DNA of 64,000 bases from UBA4416 sp036676295 (GTDB taxonomy: Bacteria; Bacteroidota; Bacteroidia; B-17B0; Aurantibacillaceae). Numbering within the stretch: the stretch's first letter is position 1; each line of letters opens with the position of its first letter. Below are positions 25,973 to 35,099 of the stretch, piece by piece. Position numbers and translations under genes: made by a program. The notes below the pieces were generated by a model. The model did no database searches. It was not told the origin of the DNA and was given only the letters and a program-made list of their open reading frames with translations. The DNA lies in assembly GCA_036676295.1 (NCBI GenBank), contig JAKFDE010000061.1:1-64000 (forward strand). Reading direction: 5' to 3'.

Positions 25973-27689
25973 CTTCGTTAACCTTCTTTTTATCTTTATC
26001 TATGTTAATGGTTTTATCCGGTTTTTTATTATAAATACTCGAATAATCCCTCATGCTTTCTTCGTAGGTAGGAGTTACTTTTATCCCTTGGAATTTTGTT
26101 TCTATGTCATTATCATAAAAAATAGTTAAGTAATTATAACCGCCTTCATCATAAAATTTCCAATCTCCTTGTTTCATTCCACCTGAGTAGGAACCCTGAA
26201 CCATCTTTTTTCCATTAGCATGATACCAGGTGTGTTGTCCATCTTCATCACCATTTAAAAATTTTCCTTCAAATCTTAATTTTTCTTTAGGCATATAATA
26301 ACTTTTCCAAAGACTATCTGGCTTATCATTCACGTATTTTCCAATTTCTTTGTATTCGGGAGTTTCATAAAACCATATACCCTCCTGTAAATCGTCTATA
26401 TATTCGCCCTTAGTGATAATTTTACCGTCTTCGGTGTATTCGGTCATCACACCATCTCTAAGGTTGTCTAAATAGGTTTCTTCGCGCATTACGGCTCCAT
26501 TTTCATAAAACCACTTCCATTCGGCTTGAGCACGTCCTTTTTTATCGTATTTTCCTTTTTGTTCAATTTGTCCGTTAGGATAATAAAATACCCATTCTCC
26601 AATACGTTTATCGTTCAGATACAAGCCTTTTCCTTTAAATTCTCCTGTGTTATGGTATTCTGTCCAAATACCAACGCGATTACGTAAACTGTCTACGGCA
26701 CCATAATAGGTTTTAATGCCTTCGTTGTAAATAATAGCAGAATCAGGTACAGCACGGTTACGGCAAATTTGAACCTTGATCATCACATCACTGGTATCAT
26801 CGCGTGCAACCGGTAATGAATCACATATATATTTTTGTTTATAATGAAAATGAGTTCCAACAGGTATACCGTTAATGTAACCACCTTCATATTTCATGGT
26901 ACCATCCTCATAAAATTCTTTGTAAACATCCAGTTTAGCTAATTCCGGCGCATTTTTGATTTGCTTACCATTATTGAATTTTTGAGTGTTTTCTAAATTT
27001 CCTTTCTTATCATAGGTTTTTACATAACCATCAATTAAATCATCTTTAAACTTTTTTTCTTCTTTTAATTTTCCATCTTCAAAAAAATCTTTCCAAACAC
27101 CTTGTTTTTTGCCATTTTCATCTTTACGATTAATGCGTTCAACACTTGCTAAAATACCACCCTGATATTTAATAATCGAAATAATTACCGAATCTTCAGA
27201 ATACTCATAAGCTATTCCATCAGGTTTACCTTTTACATAAGGAGTTACTAATTTTGTTTTTCCAGAAGGATAATACGTAAATGAATTACCTTGTTTAATA
27301 TCATTAATAAACGCTTCTTTACTTGATACACGCTGATTCGTATCATAATTAATAGTGTAACCGTTCTTTTTTCCTTCTAAATAATTTACAGCTTTCGTAA
27401 TTTTTCCTTTTTCAGAGTAAAATTTCCAAATACTATCTAATTGAAAATTTTCGCGATTACCTTCTATCTTTAATTTTCCGTTTTTATAATAGTTTTTCCA
27501 ATAACCATCAGCTTTACCATCACGCATGGTTCCTTCAGATGATTTAGCACCATTTTCGTAATAAAAAATATTGTAACCGTTAGGATTAGTGGTTTGTGAA
27601 AACAAAGAATAGGAAATAGTGAATAGGAAATAGAATAATGAAATTCTAAATAACGAAACGGATGAAAATTTTGATTCTATTCTTTGCAC
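25959..27689 (-). CDS. Exported MORN-repeat protein
   Basis: A 576-residue protein with a signal peptide (FYFLFTISYSLFSQ, cut near residue 32). Roughly fifteen MORN/YwqK-type repeats of 22-25 residues follow, for example YYENGAKSSEGTMRDGKADG and YYPNGQIEQKGKYDKKG. The last 35 residues are Lys/Asp-rich and disordered. Automatic pipelines often label such proteins YwqK-family antitoxins, but nothing here supports a toxin-antitoxin role. It is the first gene of an operon with the multi-PAS kinase (14-bp overlap) and the LytTR regulator, so an envelope scaffold or sensor role feeding that system is possible. The kinase lacks membrane segments, so a direct link is not evident. Confidence 0.88.
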   Translation of the reverse strand: MQRIESKFSSVSLFRISLFYFLFTISYSLFSQTTNPNGYNIFYYENGAKSSEGTMRDGKADGYWKNYYKNGKLKIEGNRENFQLDSIWKFYSEKGKITKAVNYLEGKKNGYTINYDTNQRVSSKEAFINDIKQGNSFTYYPSGKTKLVTPYVKGKPDGIAYEYSEDSVIISIIKYQGGILASVERINRKDENGKKQGVWKDFFEDGKLKEEKKFKDDLIDGYVKTYDKKGNLENTQKFNNGKQIKNAPELAKLDVYKEFYEDGTMKYEGGYINGIPVGTHFHYKQKYICDSLPVARDDTSDVMIKVQICRNRAVPDSAIIYNEGIKTYYGAVDSLRNRVGIWTEYHNTGEFKGKGLYLNDKRIGEWVFYYPNGQIEQKGKYDKKGRAQAEWKWFYENGAVMREETYLDNLRDGVMTEYTEDGKIITKGEYIDDLQEGIWFYETPEYKEIGKYVNDKPDSLWKSYYMPKEKLRFEGKFLNGDEDGQHTWYHANGKKMVQGSYSGGMKQGDWKFYDEGGYNYLTIFYDNDIETKFQGIKVTPTYEESMRDYSSIYNKKPDKTINIDKDKKKVNEDGDN

Positions 27690-27731
27690 AAAAAACTATT
27701 GAACGTCTAATTTAACAATATTAAACTTAGT

Positions 27732-28709
27732 TTACAAACCAAATTTAGCCGATAGTTCAAGCATTTTAACGATAGGTTTTTTTGCTTTTTCAATTAACTC
27801 ATCACTCATTAATAATTCAGGTTGCTCATATTTTAAAGCCACATAAATTTTTTCTAAAGTATTTAATTTCATGTGTGGACAATCATTACAAGCACAACTG
27901 TTATTAGGCGGAGCCGGAATAAACGTTTTTGTTGGACTGGCTTTTTGCATTTGATGTATAATGCCGGTTTCAGTTAATACAATAAATTCCTGAGCATCTG
28001 ATTTTTTACTGTAATTTAAAATAGCTGTTGTACTACCAATAAAATCAGCATATTCTAAAATAGGTGCTTCACATTCAGGGTGTGCTAAGATTAAGGCTTT
28101 AGGATGTTGTGCTTTTAATTTGATCAATTTTTCCAAACTAAAAATTTCATGAACCATACAGGATCCATTCCACAACACCATCTCTCGTCCGGTAACTTTG
28201 TTGATATATGCTCCTAAATTTTTATCCGGTGCAAAAATAATTTTTTGATCTTTAGGAAATGATTCAACGATTTGAACAGCGTTTGTAGACGTTACAATCA
28301 CATCTGAGAGGGCTTTAATGTCTGCCGTACAGTTGATATAGGTTAAGACCACATGATCAGGATGGAGGGCTTTAAACGCCGCAAATTCATTTGGTGGGCA
28401 AGAATCGGCTAATGAACAACCTGCTTTTAGATCCGGAATCAAAACTTTTGTTTTTGGATTTAAAATTTTGGCGGTTTCAGCCATAAAATGTACGCCGGCA
28501 AATAAAATGATATCAGCCTTTGTTTTTTCGGCTTGTTGAGCGAGTCCTAAACTGTCTCCAATATAGTCTGCAATATCCTGAATATCAGCGTCTTGATAGT
28601 AGTGTGCGAGGATGATGGCGTTCTTTGTTTTCTTAAGATGCGAAATCTCTTTGAACAAATCAAGCGCCGGATCAATTTTTTTTTCGAGGTAACCTTTTTC
28701 TAAATTCAT
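27732..28709 (-). CDS. nadA: Quinolinate synthase A (NadA)
   Basis: A 325-residue quinolinate synthase, which condenses iminoaspartate with dihydroxyacetone phosphate in NAD synthesis and needs a [4Fe-4S] cluster. Family motifs are ILAHYYQDADIQDIADYIGDS, FAGVHFMAETAKIL, GCSLADSC, LAHPECEAPILEYADFIGST and the C-terminal NNSCACNDCPHMKLNTLE. Several Cys of these motifs are the cluster ligand candidates. No nadB or nadC lies alongside. The gene diverges from rpiB across a 480-bp AT-rich spacer, and the MORN gene starts 42 bp downstream on the same strand. Confidence 0.96.
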   Translation of the reverse strand: MNLEKGYLEKKIDPALDLFKEISHLKKTKNAIILAHYYQDADIQDIADYIGDSLGLAQQAEKTKADIILFAGVHFMAETAKILNPKTKVLIPDLKAGCSLADSCPPNEFAAFKALHPDHVVLTYINCTADIKALSDVIVTSTNAVQIVESFPKDQKIIFAPDKNLGAYINKVTGREMVLWNGSCMVHEIFSLEKLIKLKAQHPKALILAHPECEAPILEYADFIGSTTAILNYSKKSDAQEFIVLTETGIIHQMQKASPTKTFIPAPPNNSCACNDCPHMKLNTLEKIYVALKYEQPELLMSDELIEKAKKPIVKMLELSAKFGL

Positions 28710-29190
28710 TATATATAATACATAAGTTTATTAAAAATATAAAATATGGTATATTATTATAAGCTGTTAATACTGTGTAAAATTAAGCTTTTGTTTACTT
28801 GTTTTTTCAGTTATTTGCATTGTATTAACATTTATTTAACCATTACTATTTTATTAAATACTTGACTGCTAATAAAGTATAAAGTAATGAACAAGACAGC
28901 TTAAAATATAGAAGCTGATAAGTATCATAGAAAGTAGGCCATTTTTTATGTGTGTAAAACTGTAAAAACAACCCAATACTTCTTGAAAGTAAATTTTGTA
29001 TTATGTAAAAAATAGCTAAGTAAATAAGCTATGAACAAAGTGATAAATAATTACCGAAACTTATTAACGTTAAATTAATTTATACACAGTAATTTTGTTA
29101 ATTCGCACTATAGATAAACCACTCAGTATCAGCCCCTGTTGTTATGAGTGTTAATTAACGTTGATTACTAAATATTAACAAAACTTTGAT
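28710..29190. other. AT-rich divergent spacer between nadA and rpiB, possible origin region
   Basis: About 480 bp, strongly AT-rich, with no ORF. It contains TTATACACA (29080-29088), which fits the DnaA-box consensus TTATNCACA. TGTGTAAAA occurs twice (28774-28782 and 28951-28959), each one mismatch from the box on the minus strand. Genes to both sides point away from it. It must also hold the nadA and rpiB promoters. An origin role is suggested by the parS sites 10 kb away but is unproven. Confidence 0.35.
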
Positions 29191-29622
29191 ATGATAAAAA
29201 TAGCCATAGGCAGCGACCACGCTGGGTTTGAATTAAAACAAGAGTTAATTACCTACTTAAAAAGCAAAGGAGTAGAAGTAAATGACCATGGTTGTTATAC
29301 AGCTGAACGAGTAGATTATCCTGATTTTGGACACGCCGTTGCAAAAGCGGTATTAAATAAAGAAGCTACTTTTGGTATGTTACTATGTGGTAGTGGTAAT
29401 GGTATTAATATGACGGCCAATAAACATGCGGGTATCAGATCGGCTTTATGTTGGACGGCCGAAATTGCAACCTTAGCTCGTCAACATAATGATGCTAATA
29501 TTTTAGTATTACCAGCCAGATATATTACTTTAGAAGAAGCTAAAAAAGCAGTAGATGCATTTTTGGATAGTACTTTTGAAGGTGGCAGACATACTGATAG
29601 AATCAATAAAATTAATTCGTGA
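29191..29622 (+). CDS. rpiB: Ribose-5-phosphate isomerase B
   Basis: A 143-residue RpiB/LacAB-family isomerase that converts ribose 5-phosphate to ribulose 5-phosphate in the pentose phosphate pathway. Visible features are IAIGSDHAGFELK at the N-terminus, phosphate-loop LLCGSGNGINMTANK with catalytic Cys66, and C-terminal FEGGRHTDRINKI. Length is normal. Its stop codon overlaps the GTG start of the following membrane protein (GTGA), so the two are translationally coupled. Confidence 0.96.
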   Translation: MIKIAIGSDHAGFELKQELITYLKSKGVEVNDHGCYTAERVDYPDFGHAVAKAVLNKEATFGMLLCGSGNGINMTANKHAGIRSALCWTAEIATLARQHNDANILVLPARYITLEEAKKAVDAFLDSTFEGGRHTDRINKINS

Positions 29623-31160
29623 TAAATAAGATCATTGATATATTAAAAAAAGAATCTGTATTAAACGGATTCTTTTTTTTGTTTATAGCTATCATTCTAT
29701 TAAACAGAGTGTTTCTGTTTTTATCAGTTAATGTTGATTGCATTGATAATGACCAGGTAGTGATGTGGCTTGGCGCTAAACATTATTCACAAGGCTTATT
29801 TTATGAGCCGCGTTTTTATGGACAAGATTATAACACGATGATGGAGGCTTTGTTTGCTGTACCATTCATAAAATCAGGAGTACCGATATATTATGCTGTT
29901 CCTATTGCTACACATTTAATTTTCTTAACTCCTTTTTTGTTTACCGCTGTTTATTTATTTATTAAAAAACAAAAAGCGTATGCCATCATCGTTTTATCTA
30001 TTTTGTTATGTATGCCAACCGGCTATGATATTATGAACTCTATACCCAGAGGATTTGTAACAGGAGTGTTTTTTACAACGTTATTCATTGTTAATGTATT
30101 GAATCCAAAAAATCTGGTATCAATTTTATTGAATACTTGTTTGGCGTATATTGGTTATTTGGTAAATCAAAATTCTGTATTAATTAGTGCTCCTTTTTTA
30201 TGCTACCTGTTTTTAGAAAACTATAAAGACAAGAAATATTATTTGTATTCGGCTATAGGATTATTATTAGCAATGCCGGTTGCATATGGCTTAAATCATT
30301 TTTATAAATTAAATCCTGATTATGTTTTTTATCCGGCAAATAATCATTTTTCGTTTGAGTTCTTTAAAGACGCTATTACGAATTTAGATAAACGTTTTGC
30401 GCACATTGGTTTTTTTATCGAAGAAACGTGTATTTTGGTATTAATAGCTTTTTTGGTATTAGGCTTTTTATTATATAAAAGAAATAAAAAAGGCTTTATT
30501 GCTTTTTTTATTTTTATTTGTGTAATTATTGTTTCCTTTTTTTCCAGTAAGGTTTATGATGGTATCGTTTGGCCTTTTTATTCTTACAGCCGTATGTATC
30601 TGGGAATACCTATTGTTATTTGTTTGTTTTTATTTTTAGCTAAACTTAATTATTCAAAACTAGTATTGCCTGTCATTTTAATTACCCTTTCGTTTTCAGT
30701 TATTAAAGAGATCAATTTCAAAAAGAACATAGCCTACCATACTCAGGAAAAATTTTGGGGACACGTACACTTAAATACTTTAGAAGATTTACAGAATACC
30801 TTAAAAACGTATAAACGATTTTGTGATGAAAATAAAATAGATCTTTTTGTTATTATAAATAGCGTGTGGAAAGATGATGAGATCAATTATGCCGGGCCGG
30901 CATTATATGATGATTTTCCAAATACATTTAAGCCGTCCTTTGAACGAAGAACCTGGAGAATAAAAGAAGAAAAACAAACCATTAAGGAACGGTTCATTAT
31001 ATACGTTGCCGATTATAATTATGATATTTTTATTAAAGAAAACTATACAGACATTGACATTACGCGTTTAGATGACTATGGTTTGTTTTTAATTAAAAAC
31101 AATAAGCGAACAACGGTTGACTTTGTAAAACACATTAAAGCAACTACAGAAGGCTTTTAA
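29619..31160 (+). CDS. Polytopic membrane protein, possible GT-C-type glycosyltransferase
   Basis: 513 residues with about ten hydrophobic segments between residues 15 and 365, then a soluble C-terminal domain of about 140 residues. The first extracytoplasmic loop contains VDCIDNDQVVMWLGAKHYSQ and EPRFYGQDYNTMMEA, with acidic residues placed as in GT39/GT-C lipid-linked sugar transferases. I cannot confirm an enzymatic motif. The start is GTG 29619, overlapping the rpiB stop by 4 bases (GTGA); no closer in-frame ATG gives the first membrane segment. Function unknown. Confidence 0.75.
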   Translation: MINKIIDILKKESVLNGFFFLFIAIILLNRVFLFLSVNVDCIDNDQVVMWLGAKHYSQGLFYEPRFYGQDYNTMMEALFAVPFIKSGVPIYYAVPIATHLIFLTPFLFTAVYLFIKKQKAYAIIVLSILLCMPTGYDIMNSIPRGFVTGVFFTTLFIVNVLNPKNLVSILLNTCLAYIGYLVNQNSVLISAPFLCYLFLENYKDKKYYLYSAIGLLLAMPVAYGLNHFYKLNPDYVFYPANNHFSFEFFKDAITNLDKRFAHIGFFIEETCILVLIAFLVLGFLLYKRNKKGFIAFFIFICVIIVSFFSSKVYDGIVWPFYSYSRMYLGIPIVICLFLFLAKLNYSKLVLPVILITLSFSVIKEINFKKNIAYHTQEKFWGHVHLNTLEDLQNTLKTYKRFCDENKIDLFVIINSVWKDDEINYAGPALYDDFPNTFKPSFERRTWRIKEEKQTIKERFIIYVADYNYDIFIKENYTDIDITRLDDYGLFLIKNNKRTTVDFVKHIKATTEGF

Positions 31161-31168
31161 AACCAATC

Positions 31169-31185
31169 TTAACAATTTCGTAACA
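31169..31185 (+). promoter_or_regulatory. Pho-box-like repeat upstream of the phosphate porin gene
   Basis: TTAACA (31169) and GTAACA (31180) are direct repeats with 11-bp phasing, the geometry of PhoB boxes. They lie 62 bp before the porin start. A related array precedes the PiT gene. Confidence 0.45.
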
Positions 31186-31247
31186 TTAGGTTTACTCTAA
31201 TCTAACAAAAGAGCTGGATTTTTGCACCCAGTTAATATTAGATTTAC

Positions 31248-32549
31248 ATGAAATTAAAAATTACTTTTCTTTTAGCTGTTGTTTTATTTACGAACGTGAT
31301 AAAATCACAGGAAAACACTGGTATAGCTGTTTCAAATGATACGTTGCTAAAATATATTGCAGAATTAAGAAACGAAATAAACGTTATTAAAAATGCTAAA
31401 GCAGTTGTTGCTACAGAAACAGTTGTTGTAACCGAAAAAAAACAACAATGGTATGATAAAATTCAGCTAAGAGGCTATGTGCAAGTAAGAAATAATAGAC
31501 TTTTTGAAACAAATTCTGATTTAAGAAGTGATCAGGGAGATAAATCGATTGGTAATTTCGGCGGTTTTTTTATACGTAGAAATCGATTGATTTTTAGTGG
31601 CCAATTAAATAACCATGTTTATTTTTATATACAACCTGATCTTGCGTCCTCGGCTTCAGCCACAGGGCTTCATTTTGCCCAAATCAGAGATGCTTATTTC
31701 GATATATCGATTGACAAAAACCGAGAATTCCGTTTTAGAATAGGTCAAAGTAAGGTTCCTTATGGATTTGAAAACATGCAGTCCAGCCAAAACCGTTTGC
31801 CGCTTGATCGAAACGATGCATTAAACAGTGCTGTAGCCAATGAGCGTGATTTAGGGGTGTTTTTTTACTATGCACCAAAAAAAGTAAGAGAGTTATATAG
31901 TTCGTTAGTAAATGATGGATTAAAAGGTTCTGGAGACTATGGTGTTGTTGGGTTTGGAATGTATAATGGACAAACCGCCAATAAACCCGAATCAAATAAT
32001 AATTCTCATTGGGTAGCAAGAGTAAGTTATCCTATCAAGTTATGGAATCAAATTATTGAACCCGGAGTCCAAATGTATAGTGGTATGTATAAATTAGATC
32101 AAACAACCGCCGGAGTAAAAAATAATAAAAGCTTAGATTATTTAGATGAACGAATGGCAGGAAGTTTTGTTTTATACCCAAAGCCTTTTGGTATACAGGC
32201 CGAATATAATATTGGTAAAGGACCTCAATACGATCGGTTATTAGATTCTATTTCAACTAAAGATTTGCGAGGCGGTTACGTTACTGCGAGTTATCTTTTA
32301 AAAATAAAAAGCCACACAATTATTCCTTTTGCCAGATATACTTTTTATGAAGGAGGTAAAAAATTTGAACTTGATGCAAGAGCCTATGAGGTAGAAGAGT
32401 TTGAGGGAGGCATTGAATATCAGCCATTTAAGTATTTTGAATTAACGGCTAGTTGGGTTCATTCAGAAAAGTTTACATCAGATAAAGCAAAAAAACAAAA
32501 TTTTCAGGTAGGATCTTTTATGAGAATACAATGCCAATTAAATTTTTAA
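31248..32549 (+). CDS. OprO/OprP-type phosphate-selective porin
   Basis: A 433-residue outer-membrane protein. It has a signal peptide (LLAVVLFTNVIKSQ, about 1-20) and a short coiled-coil-like N-terminal segment (LLKYIAELRNEINVIKN). A beta-barrel of the phosphate-selective porin O/P family follows: GYVQVRNNRLF, RRNRLIFSGQLNNHVYFYIQ, FRIGQSKVPYGFEN and a C-terminal strand ending in Phe (IQCQLNF). It should pass phosphate or other anions across the outer membrane. It directly precedes a PiT transporter gene (63 bp) and both have TTAAC-type 11-bp repeats upstream, which supports a phosphate role and phosphate-responsive control. Confidence 0.9.
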   Translation: MKLKITFLLAVVLFTNVIKSQENTGIAVSNDTLLKYIAELRNEINVIKNAKAVVATETVVVTEKKQQWYDKIQLRGYVQVRNNRLFETNSDLRSDQGDKSIGNFGGFFIRRNRLIFSGQLNNHVYFYIQPDLASSASATGLHFAQIRDAYFDISIDKNREFRFRIGQSKVPYGFENMQSSQNRLPLDRNDALNSAVANERDLGVFFYYAPKKVRELYSSLVNDGLKGSGDYGVVGFGMYNGQTANKPESNNNSHWVARVSYPIKLWNQIIEPGVQMYSGMYKLDQTTAGVKNNKSLDYLDERMAGSFVLYPKPFGIQAEYNIGKGPQYDRLLDSISTKDLRGGYVTASYLLKIKSHTIIPFARYTFYEGGKKFELDARAYEVEEFEGGIEYQPFKYFELTASWVHSEKFTSDKAKKQNFQVGSFMRIQCQLNF

Positions 32550-32574
32550 CTTAACTTTAACTTAACATTGTAAC
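32546..32574 (+). promoter_or_regulatory. Pho-box-like repeat array upstream of the PiT gene
   Basis: Five (T/G)TAAC units begin at 32546, 32551, 32557, 32562 and 32570. The pairs 32546/32557 and 32551/32562 are each 11 bp apart. The array sits just before a TATTTTTA sequence that could be a -7 element and 40 bp before the start codon. Confidence 0.45.
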
Positions 32575-32612
32575 AACTTTTACAACCTATTTTTACCAAA
32601 AAATTATAAAAA

Positions 32613-34013
32613 ATGGCAACTTCTGTTATTGTTCTATTGGTTCTGTGCTTAGTATTAGCATGTTTTTTCGAGTTTATTAATGGTTTTCATGATACAGCTA
32701 ATGCGGTAGCAACGGTTATTTATACTAATAGTATGAAACCAACGGTAGCCGTTGTATATTCCGGTATCTTAAACTTTTGTGGGGTTTTATTAGGTGGGAT
32801 CACCGTAGCAATGGGTATTGTCAACTTATTACCGATGGAAGTATTGGTTGATACAAATGTTTACCACGGCGTTGCCATGATCTTAGCTTTATTAATTAGT
32901 GCTATTATATGGAATTTTGGTACCTGGTATTTCGGTATTCCTTCTTCCAGTTCTCATACTATTATTGGTTCTATTTTAGGTATCGGTATCGCTTTTTACT
33001 TTTTACCCGGAGAAATGGGTTTAAATGCTGTAAACTGGGATAAAGCTAAAGATACCGGCATGGCTTTATTGGTGTCGCCGTTAGCAGGTTTTTCTTTAGC
33101 AATCATTGTGATGTTTGTGTTTAAGCGTTTTGTTAAAAATGATACGGTTTATAAAGAGCCTATTCCAGGAAAAAAACCTCCTATCTGGATCAGAATGATG
33201 TTATGGGCTACTTGCGGAATGGTAAGTTTTTTCCACGGACAAAACGATGGACAAAAAGGTGTAGGTATCATCATGATGATTTTAATTGCTATTTTACCGG
33301 GACAGTTTGCGCTTGATTCAACAGTGAATTTACAAAGCGTAAATGGTAACATTCAAAAAATAGAATTATTGCTTTTAAAAGCTGATACAACAAAATTTGG
33401 CGAGAAAGAAATGAAAGCGTATAAGGATGTGATGAAACACAGTATACACTTTACAGAGGCCACCGGAACAAAATTTAACTCTGCTGATATTGCTTTAACA
33501 GAACGTTTTGGTTTAAGAAAAGATGTAGTTAAAGTAACAAAGAATGCTGAAAAGTTAATTAAGGGAGAAAACTTATCCTTAACAATAAAAGATCAAAAAG
33601 CGTTAACCGGCGAAATTAAAGCCGCTAAAAAATTAATTGAATATGCGCCATCATGGGTAATCATCATGATCTCTATTTCATTAGGTTTGGGAACAATGAT
33701 CGGGTGGAAGCGAGTGGTAAAAACAGTTGGAGAAAAGATCGGAAAACAACACATGAGTTACGCACAAGGAGCCAGTGCCGAAATTGTAGCATCAATTGGA
33801 ATTGGTGTAGCAACAGCATACGGCGCACCGGTTAGTACTACGCATATTTTAAGTTCGGGTATTGCAGGTAGTATGGTGGCTAAAAAAGGATTAAAAAATT
33901 TACAAAGAAAAACCATTACTAATATTTTATTAGCCTGGGTATTAACGTTACCTGTAACAATTGTTATGTCTTGTTCTTTATTCCTATTCTTCCGTTGGGC
34001 ATTTGGAGGATAA
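32613..34013 (+). CDS. pit: Inorganic phosphate transporter, PiT family
   Basis: A 466-residue inner-membrane transporter. Both PiT signature repeats are present: NGFHDTANAVATVIYT near residue 24 and YGAPVSTTHILSSGIAG near 410. There are about ten membrane segments, with a hydrophilic loop of about 120 residues in the middle (about 235-350), as in bacterial PiT proteins. Transport is probably driven by protons or sodium with a metal-phosphate complex. It follows an OprO/P-type porin, so the pair gives outer- and inner-membrane phosphate uptake. The upstream TTAAC array suggests regulation by phosphate. No PhoU-like gene lies next to it. Confidence 0.94.
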   Translation: MATSVIVLLVLCLVLACFFEFINGFHDTANAVATVIYTNSMKPTVAVVYSGILNFCGVLLGGITVAMGIVNLLPMEVLVDTNVYHGVAMILALLISAIIWNFGTWYFGIPSSSSHTIIGSILGIGIAFYFLPGEMGLNAVNWDKAKDTGMALLVSPLAGFSLAIIVMFVFKRFVKNDTVYKEPIPGKKPPIWIRMMLWATCGMVSFFHGQNDGQKGVGIIMMILIAILPGQFALDSTVNLQSVNGNIQKIELLLLKADTTKFGEKEMKAYKDVMKHSIHFTEATGTKFNSADIALTERFGLRKDVVKVTKNAEKLIKGENLSLTIKDQKALTGEIKAAKKLIEYAPSWVIIMISISLGLGTMIGWKRVVKTVGEKIGKQHMSYAQGASAEIVASIGIGVATAYGAPVSTTHILSSGIAGSMVAKKGLKNLQRKTITNILLAWVLTLPVTIVMSCSLFLFFRWAFGG

Positions 34014-34040
34014 AAAAAGTGTTTTTGTTATGTTATAAAA

Positions 34041-34074
34041 AACCCCCATTCGTTATTAGCGGATGGGGGTTTTG
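34041..34074. terminator. Bidirectional intrinsic terminator
   Basis: AACCCCCAT and ATGGGGGTTTT form a GC-rich stem around a loop of about a dozen bases between the convergent PiT and AHSA1 genes. Confidence 0.8.
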
Positions 34075-34094
34075 ATTAATAAGGAAATAATTAA

Positions 34095-34559
34095 CTATTG
34101 CTTTTTTTCGAATCTAAAATCAAACGCACCGGTTCTTAGATTAATGCCATATTCTAAATACGCCTTTAAACAGGCTAAAAAATTGGCCCAACCTTCGGTG
34201 TTTCCTTTTAACCAGTTAATGCCGGCCTCGTTATTGTTTTTGCTTTTTTCGGTGATGGTAACAATAGTAGAATTGTTCTTATATACTTCAAGAGCCATCT
34301 CTACTAAAAGCGGTTCCTTGTCTACATCCCAATAGTAAGAAATGTGTTTGTCTTTTTCTATTTTACCGATCTTAACCGGGACATCCATTTCAAATTCCGG
34401 AAATCCCCAAATTAAATTTTTCCCTTCTTCCATTCGGCCGCTGCTTCTTGAAATAAAGTAGTTCGACATTTTTGCAGGATCAACAATCGCTTCAAATACT
34501 TCGTGTATGGGTTTTAATATTTGAATCGCTGTTTTAATTTCTAATGTTTGATCATTCAT
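34095..34559 (-). CDS. SRPBCC/AHSA1-domain protein
   Basis: A 154-residue single-domain START/SRPBCC protein of the AHSA1 group. The typical start IKTAIQILKPIHEVFEAIVDPAKMSNYF is present, then a strand-rich middle and the long C-terminal helix (GWANFLACLKAYLEYG). These bind hydrophobic ligands or act as Hsp90-activator-like cofactors; the ligand is unknown. It is the last gene of a minus-strand run with MepB and YdeI genes, 18 bp after the MepB gene. Confidence 0.88.
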   Translation of the reverse strand: MNDQTLEIKTAIQILKPIHEVFEAIVDPAKMSNYFISRSSGRMEEGKNLIWGFPEFEMDVPVKIGKIEKDKHISYYWDVDKEPLLVEMALEVYKNNSTIVTITEKSKNNNEAGINWLKGNTEGWANFLACLKAYLEYGINLRTGAFDFRFEKKQ

Positions 34560-34577
34560 ATCAAGAGTATTTATTGT

Positions 34578-35099
34578 TTATAAATTAAGAGCAGAACCAT
34601 AAAGCTTTGTAGCGCGTTTGGCGTCAATCGTATCGGAAGTATTTAAGAAATAGTTCAGTTGCCATTTCTGTGTTTTTTGCGCTTGTTTGTTTATGGCCTT
34701 ATCCCAGGGCGGATAAACTCGTATTGCCCGCTTGCCTTCTTTGCCATTATGAGACAGGATTCCTTGTTCACACAAAACAGATCTGGGAAAAATAAATTGC
34801 CCAAACTGTTCTTCGTTGCGCGAGCTAATAATTACAAGGTCTAATGAATCAGATGAGTCAAATGGTTGAATGGGGCCGCCGCCATTTCTTTTCCATAGTG
34901 TAACAAACTGCCCAACTTTTGTTGGTGTTATTTTTGAAACACGAAACCGAACCGATAGATCATTTAGCATAAATTGACAAGCGCCGTATTCGGCACTTTC
35001 TGGTTCTATAACAGGCGCTGAATATTTAAAATGACAGGCATCAAAAACACGCGTTTGTATAGAAAGAAGATCGTTAGAAATTAATTGTTTATTTGTCAT
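34578..35099 (-). CDS. MepB family protein
   Basis: A 173-residue protein of the MepB family, named after the third gene of the Staphylococcus mepRAB operon. Signatures visible are CQFMLNDLSVRFRVSKITPTK, GQFVTLWKRN, GPIQPFD, GQFIFPRSVL and GKRAIRVYPPWD. The molecular function is not established in any organism I know of. It overlaps the YdeI-like gene by 11 bp and is 18 bp before an AHSA1 gene, so the three are one transcription unit. No MepA-type efflux pump is nearby. Confidence 0.88.
   Translation of the reverse strand: MTNKQLISNDLLSIQTRVFDACHFKYSAPVIEPESAEYGACQFMLNDLSVRFRVSKITPTKVGQFVTLWKRNGGGPIQPFDSSDSLDLVIISSRNEEQFGQFIFPRSVLCEQGILSHNGKEGKRAIRVYPPWDKAINKQAQKTQKWQLNYFLNTSDTIDAKRATKLYGSALNL

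Noticed and set aside
25959..27689. Antitoxin (YwqK family) label for the MORN protein
   Set aside because: It has a signal peptide and no toxin gene alongside; the context is a signalling operon.
28774..29088. DnaA boxes as firm evidence of oriC
   Set aside because: Only one full consensus match in a very AT-rich spacer; kept as a low-confidence lead only.
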